The notes beneath the pieces were generated by a model. The model did not search any database, was not told the origin of the DNA, and saw only the letters and a list, made by a program, of their open reading frames with translations. A program made the translations under genes and the position numbers. Shown here piece after piece: positions 6,273 through 6,854 of a stretch of 6,854 nt of DNA (its first letter is position 1; each line of letters opens with the position of its first letter). The stretch lies in assembly GCA_016181325.1 (NCBI GenBank), contig JACOZO010000009.1, forward strand, positions 1 through 6,854, in the 5' to 3' direction. The stretch comes from Candidatus Woesearchaeota archaeon (GTDB lineage Archaea; Nanobdellota; Nanobdellia; Woesearchaeales; GW2011-AR4).

Positions 6273-6496
6273 CTTTTCCTCCTCAATTCATGACTTATCC
6301 CTATTATTTTTTTGGTTGTATGCCTTTGTTTTTGCTTTAGCTTGTCCCCTTCCCTAAACATATCTTCCATAGAGGGAAAGCTCTCGTGCTCCAGAATTCT
6401 CCTCAGAACAGAGTCATAGCTTTCCCTTTGGTGCAGCTTTTTATCTTCCAGTTCCTTTCTTGTATTCTCATAAACCTGAATGCTTGTCAGTTTCAT
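6269..6496 (-). CDS. vapB: VapB-type antitoxin, ribbon-helix-helix DNA-binding protein
   Basis: Binds and neutralises the downstream PIN toxin and, by family behaviour, represses its own promoter. The N-terminus LTSIQVYENTRKELEDKK gives the beta-strand and first helix of a ribbon-helix-helix fold; ESYDSVLRRILEH is the second helix, matching the common archaeal antitoxin pattern. The remaining ~38 residues (PSMEDMFREGDKL and a basic HELRRKR end) would form the toxin-wrapping tail. The start chosen is ATG 6494-6496, giving 75 residues, because AAGGTGG sits 5 bases upstream. A GTG at 6503-6505 would add MVK but lies within that ribosome site. The stop TGA overlaps the toxin start. A candidate operator and TATA box lie just upstream. 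Confidence 0.87.
   Translation of the reverse strand: MKLTSIQVYENTRKELEDKKLHQRESYDSVLRRILEHESFPSMEDMFREGDKLKQKQRHTTKKIIGISHELRRKR
6278..6284 (-). promoter_or_regulatory. Strong ribosome binding site for vapC
   Basis: On the minus strand GAGGAGG lies 5 bases upstream of the GTG start, inside the 3' end of the antitoxin gene. It is a far better anti-Shine-Dalgarno match than anything before the plus-strand genes. It supports the GTG start and independent loading of ribosomes on the toxin frame. Confidence 0.8.
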
Positions 6497-6501
6497 TTTA
6501 A

Positions 6502-6508
6502 CCACCTT
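6502..6508 (-). promoter_or_regulatory. Ribosome binding site for vapB
   Basis: AAGGTGG on the minus strand is followed by TTAAA and then ATG 6494-6496. AGGTG fits the archaeal 16S 3' end. This site decides between ATG 6496 and the upstream in-frame GTG 6505, which it overlaps. Confidence 0.7.
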
Positions 6509-6510
6509 AC

Positions 6511-6538
6511 CTATAATTGGACTTATAAGTAGTTATAG
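6511..6538. promoter_or_regulatory. Nested palindrome, candidate VapB operator
   Basis: ACTTATAAGT (6521-6530) is a perfect 10-base palindrome. It is bracketed by CTATAA (6511-6516) and its reverse complement TTATAG (6533-6538), with unequal spacers of 4 and 2 bases. It begins directly downstream of the vapB TATA box and covers the predicted transcription start near 6517. A repressor bound there would block initiation. Binding by VapB is inferred from the autoregulation typical of these operons. Confidence 0.6.
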
Positions 6539-6555
6539 ATATATAAAAGACTTTC
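6538..6555 (-). promoter_or_regulatory. BRE/TATA promoter of vapBC
   Basis: Minus strand GAAAGTC followed by TTTTATATATC. The TATA core is identical over 11 bases to the plus-strand promoter at 6838-6848. With the usual spacing, transcription would start near 6517, giving a leader of about 20 bases that holds the vapB ribosome site. Confidence 0.7.
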
Positions 6556-6659
6556 TATTTACCGCCGGCGCAGTTGCATTCCTTCATTCGTCTATTCGGG
6601 TTCTGCAACCATCTGAATTATGCTGATTGTTTACAACATCTAATATAACCCTATCCATA
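6556..6659. other. Non-coding spacer between the vapBC promoter and the hairpin element
   Basis: No credible reading frame is seen. The only structure noticed is GTTGCA (6573-6578) matched by TGCAAC (6604-6609), with a small GGTT/AACC hairpin possible at the right arm. It does not fold as a tRNA and carries no CRISPR-like spacing. The last nine bases are the left direct repeat of the adjacent element. Confidence 0.5.
6651..6659 (+). repeat. Left 9-bp direct repeat (putative target-site duplication)
   Basis: CTATCCATA, identical to 6824-6832. The identity extends two C residues to the left (6649-6659 against 6822-6832), but on the right side those two C residues also belong to the terminal inverted repeat. 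Confidence 0.6.
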
Positions 6660-6823
6660 GGCTCTGTAGAAAATCTCGCTGGCGCTCGGGTGGCATCTGG
6701 TTCGCCTTTTGATTATTAACCAAAGAGCGACATTCCCCGTAAGGGACGTCCCCCTTGTCGCTTGGTTATAGATAATGGAAGAAGGCTCACAAAAATGATG
6801 CCACCTGCATTTTCTACTGAGCC
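6660..6823. mobile_element. 164-bp MITE-like hairpin element (or structured RNA locus)
   Basis: The ends are 15-bp terminal inverted repeats with one mismatch: GGCTCTGTAGAAAAT (6660-6674) against ATTTTCTACTGAGCC (6809-6823). Pairing continues inward: GGTGGCATC 6689-6697 with 6797-6805, GCCTT 6704-6708 with 6782-6786, TAACCAA 6717-6723 with 6762-6768, and GCGACA 6727-6732 with 6756-6761. The apical loop (6733-6755) contains the palindrome GGGACGTCCC. A 9-bp direct repeat, CTATCCATA, flanks both ends as expected for a target-site duplication. No protein is encoded, so it would be non-autonomous; the parent transposase family is not identified. Alternatively the rod-like fold could belong to a non-coding RNA. 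The near-exact ends plus flanking repeats favour a transposon-derived element. Confidence 0.65.
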
Positions 6824-6832
6824 CTATCCATA
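6824..6832 (+). repeat. Right 9-bp direct repeat (putative target-site duplication)
   Basis: CTATCCATA, the second copy of the repeat at 6651-6659. It abuts the CAAAC of the plus-strand promoter, so the element appears to have inserted immediately upstream of that promoter. Confidence 0.6.
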
Positions 6833-6848
6833 CAAACTTTTATATATC
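6833..6848 (+). promoter_or_regulatory. BRE/TATA promoter for a gene beyond the right edge
   Basis: CAAAC followed by TTTTATATATC is a BRE-TATA arrangement in plus orientation and closely resembles the cca promoter (CAAAC-TTTTTTATAT). Transcription would start near 6868, outside the window. The A/T core could also read as a TATA box on the minus strand, which would place a start near the right end of the hairpin element. Confidence 0.55.
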
Positions 6849-6854
6849 TTCAGC

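Noticed and set aside
6570..6612. tRNA-like or tRNA-remnant sequence around GGTTCTGCAACC
   Set aside because: There is no acceptor stem, anticodon arm or proper T-loop consensus; only a short GTTGCA/TGCAAC inverted repeat is present.
6660..6823. RNase P RNA, SRP RNA or tRNA
   Set aside because: The diagnostic conserved sequences of these RNAs were looked for on both strands and not found; terminal inverted repeats with flanking direct repeats explain the region better.
1..6854. CRISPR array
   Set aside because: No regularly spaced repeat units of suitable length were seen; the repeats present are two-copy direct or inverted repeats.

Overview
The window is most likely from an archaeon, probably a DPANN-type or other lineage known mainly from metagenomes. 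The tRNA nucleotidyltransferase is of the archaeal class I type, and the window has archaeal BRE/TATA promoters. The cca gene appears leaderless, isoleucine is often ATA and arginine often AGG, and the lipid-carrier genes are of dolichol/polyprenol type. The bacterial-type gyrase subunit A fits archaea that have acquired gyrase. The exact lineage cannot be fixed from this sequence alone.

Layout: (1) Bases 1-2361, plus strand, hold gyrA without its 5' end. The window opens inside an AT-rich intein whose C-terminal splicing block ends at base 251. The gyrase breakage-reunion domain follows, then a frame break at about 945-951 where roughly 12 conserved codons are missing. The second half of gyrA, including the GyrA box and beta-propeller domain, continues in another frame. 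(2) Bases 2376-5855, plus strand, are a tightly packed four-gene cluster behind one clear promoter: CCA-adding enzyme, sugar-1-phosphate nucleotidyltransferase with a beta-helix tail, PAP2-family membrane phosphatase and polyprenol (dolichol) kinase. Gene junctions are 2 bp, 8 bp and a 4-base ATGA overlap. (3) Bases 5895-6555, minus strand, are a complete vapBC-type toxin-antitoxin operon with promoter, a palindromic candidate operator and strong Shine-Dalgarno sites. It converges on the kinase gene across a short inverted repeat. (4) Bases 6556-6854 have no gene. They hold a 164-bp element that is one long imperfect hairpin, with 15-bp terminal inverted repeats flanked by 9-bp direct repeats (MITE-like). 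It sits directly upstream of a plus-strand promoter for a gene beyond the window.

The last three cluster genes plausibly act together. The nucleotidyltransferase would make an activated sugar, while the phosphatase and kinase would recycle the polyprenyl carrier used in N-glycosylation or surface polysaccharide assembly. CCA addition is a housekeeping step that appears to share the transcript. The most unusual points are the intein plus internal deletion in gyrA, the swapped acidic residues in the CCA enzyme catalytic triad, the eroded acetyltransferase-like tail of the nucleotidyltransferase, and the hairpin element between two promoters.
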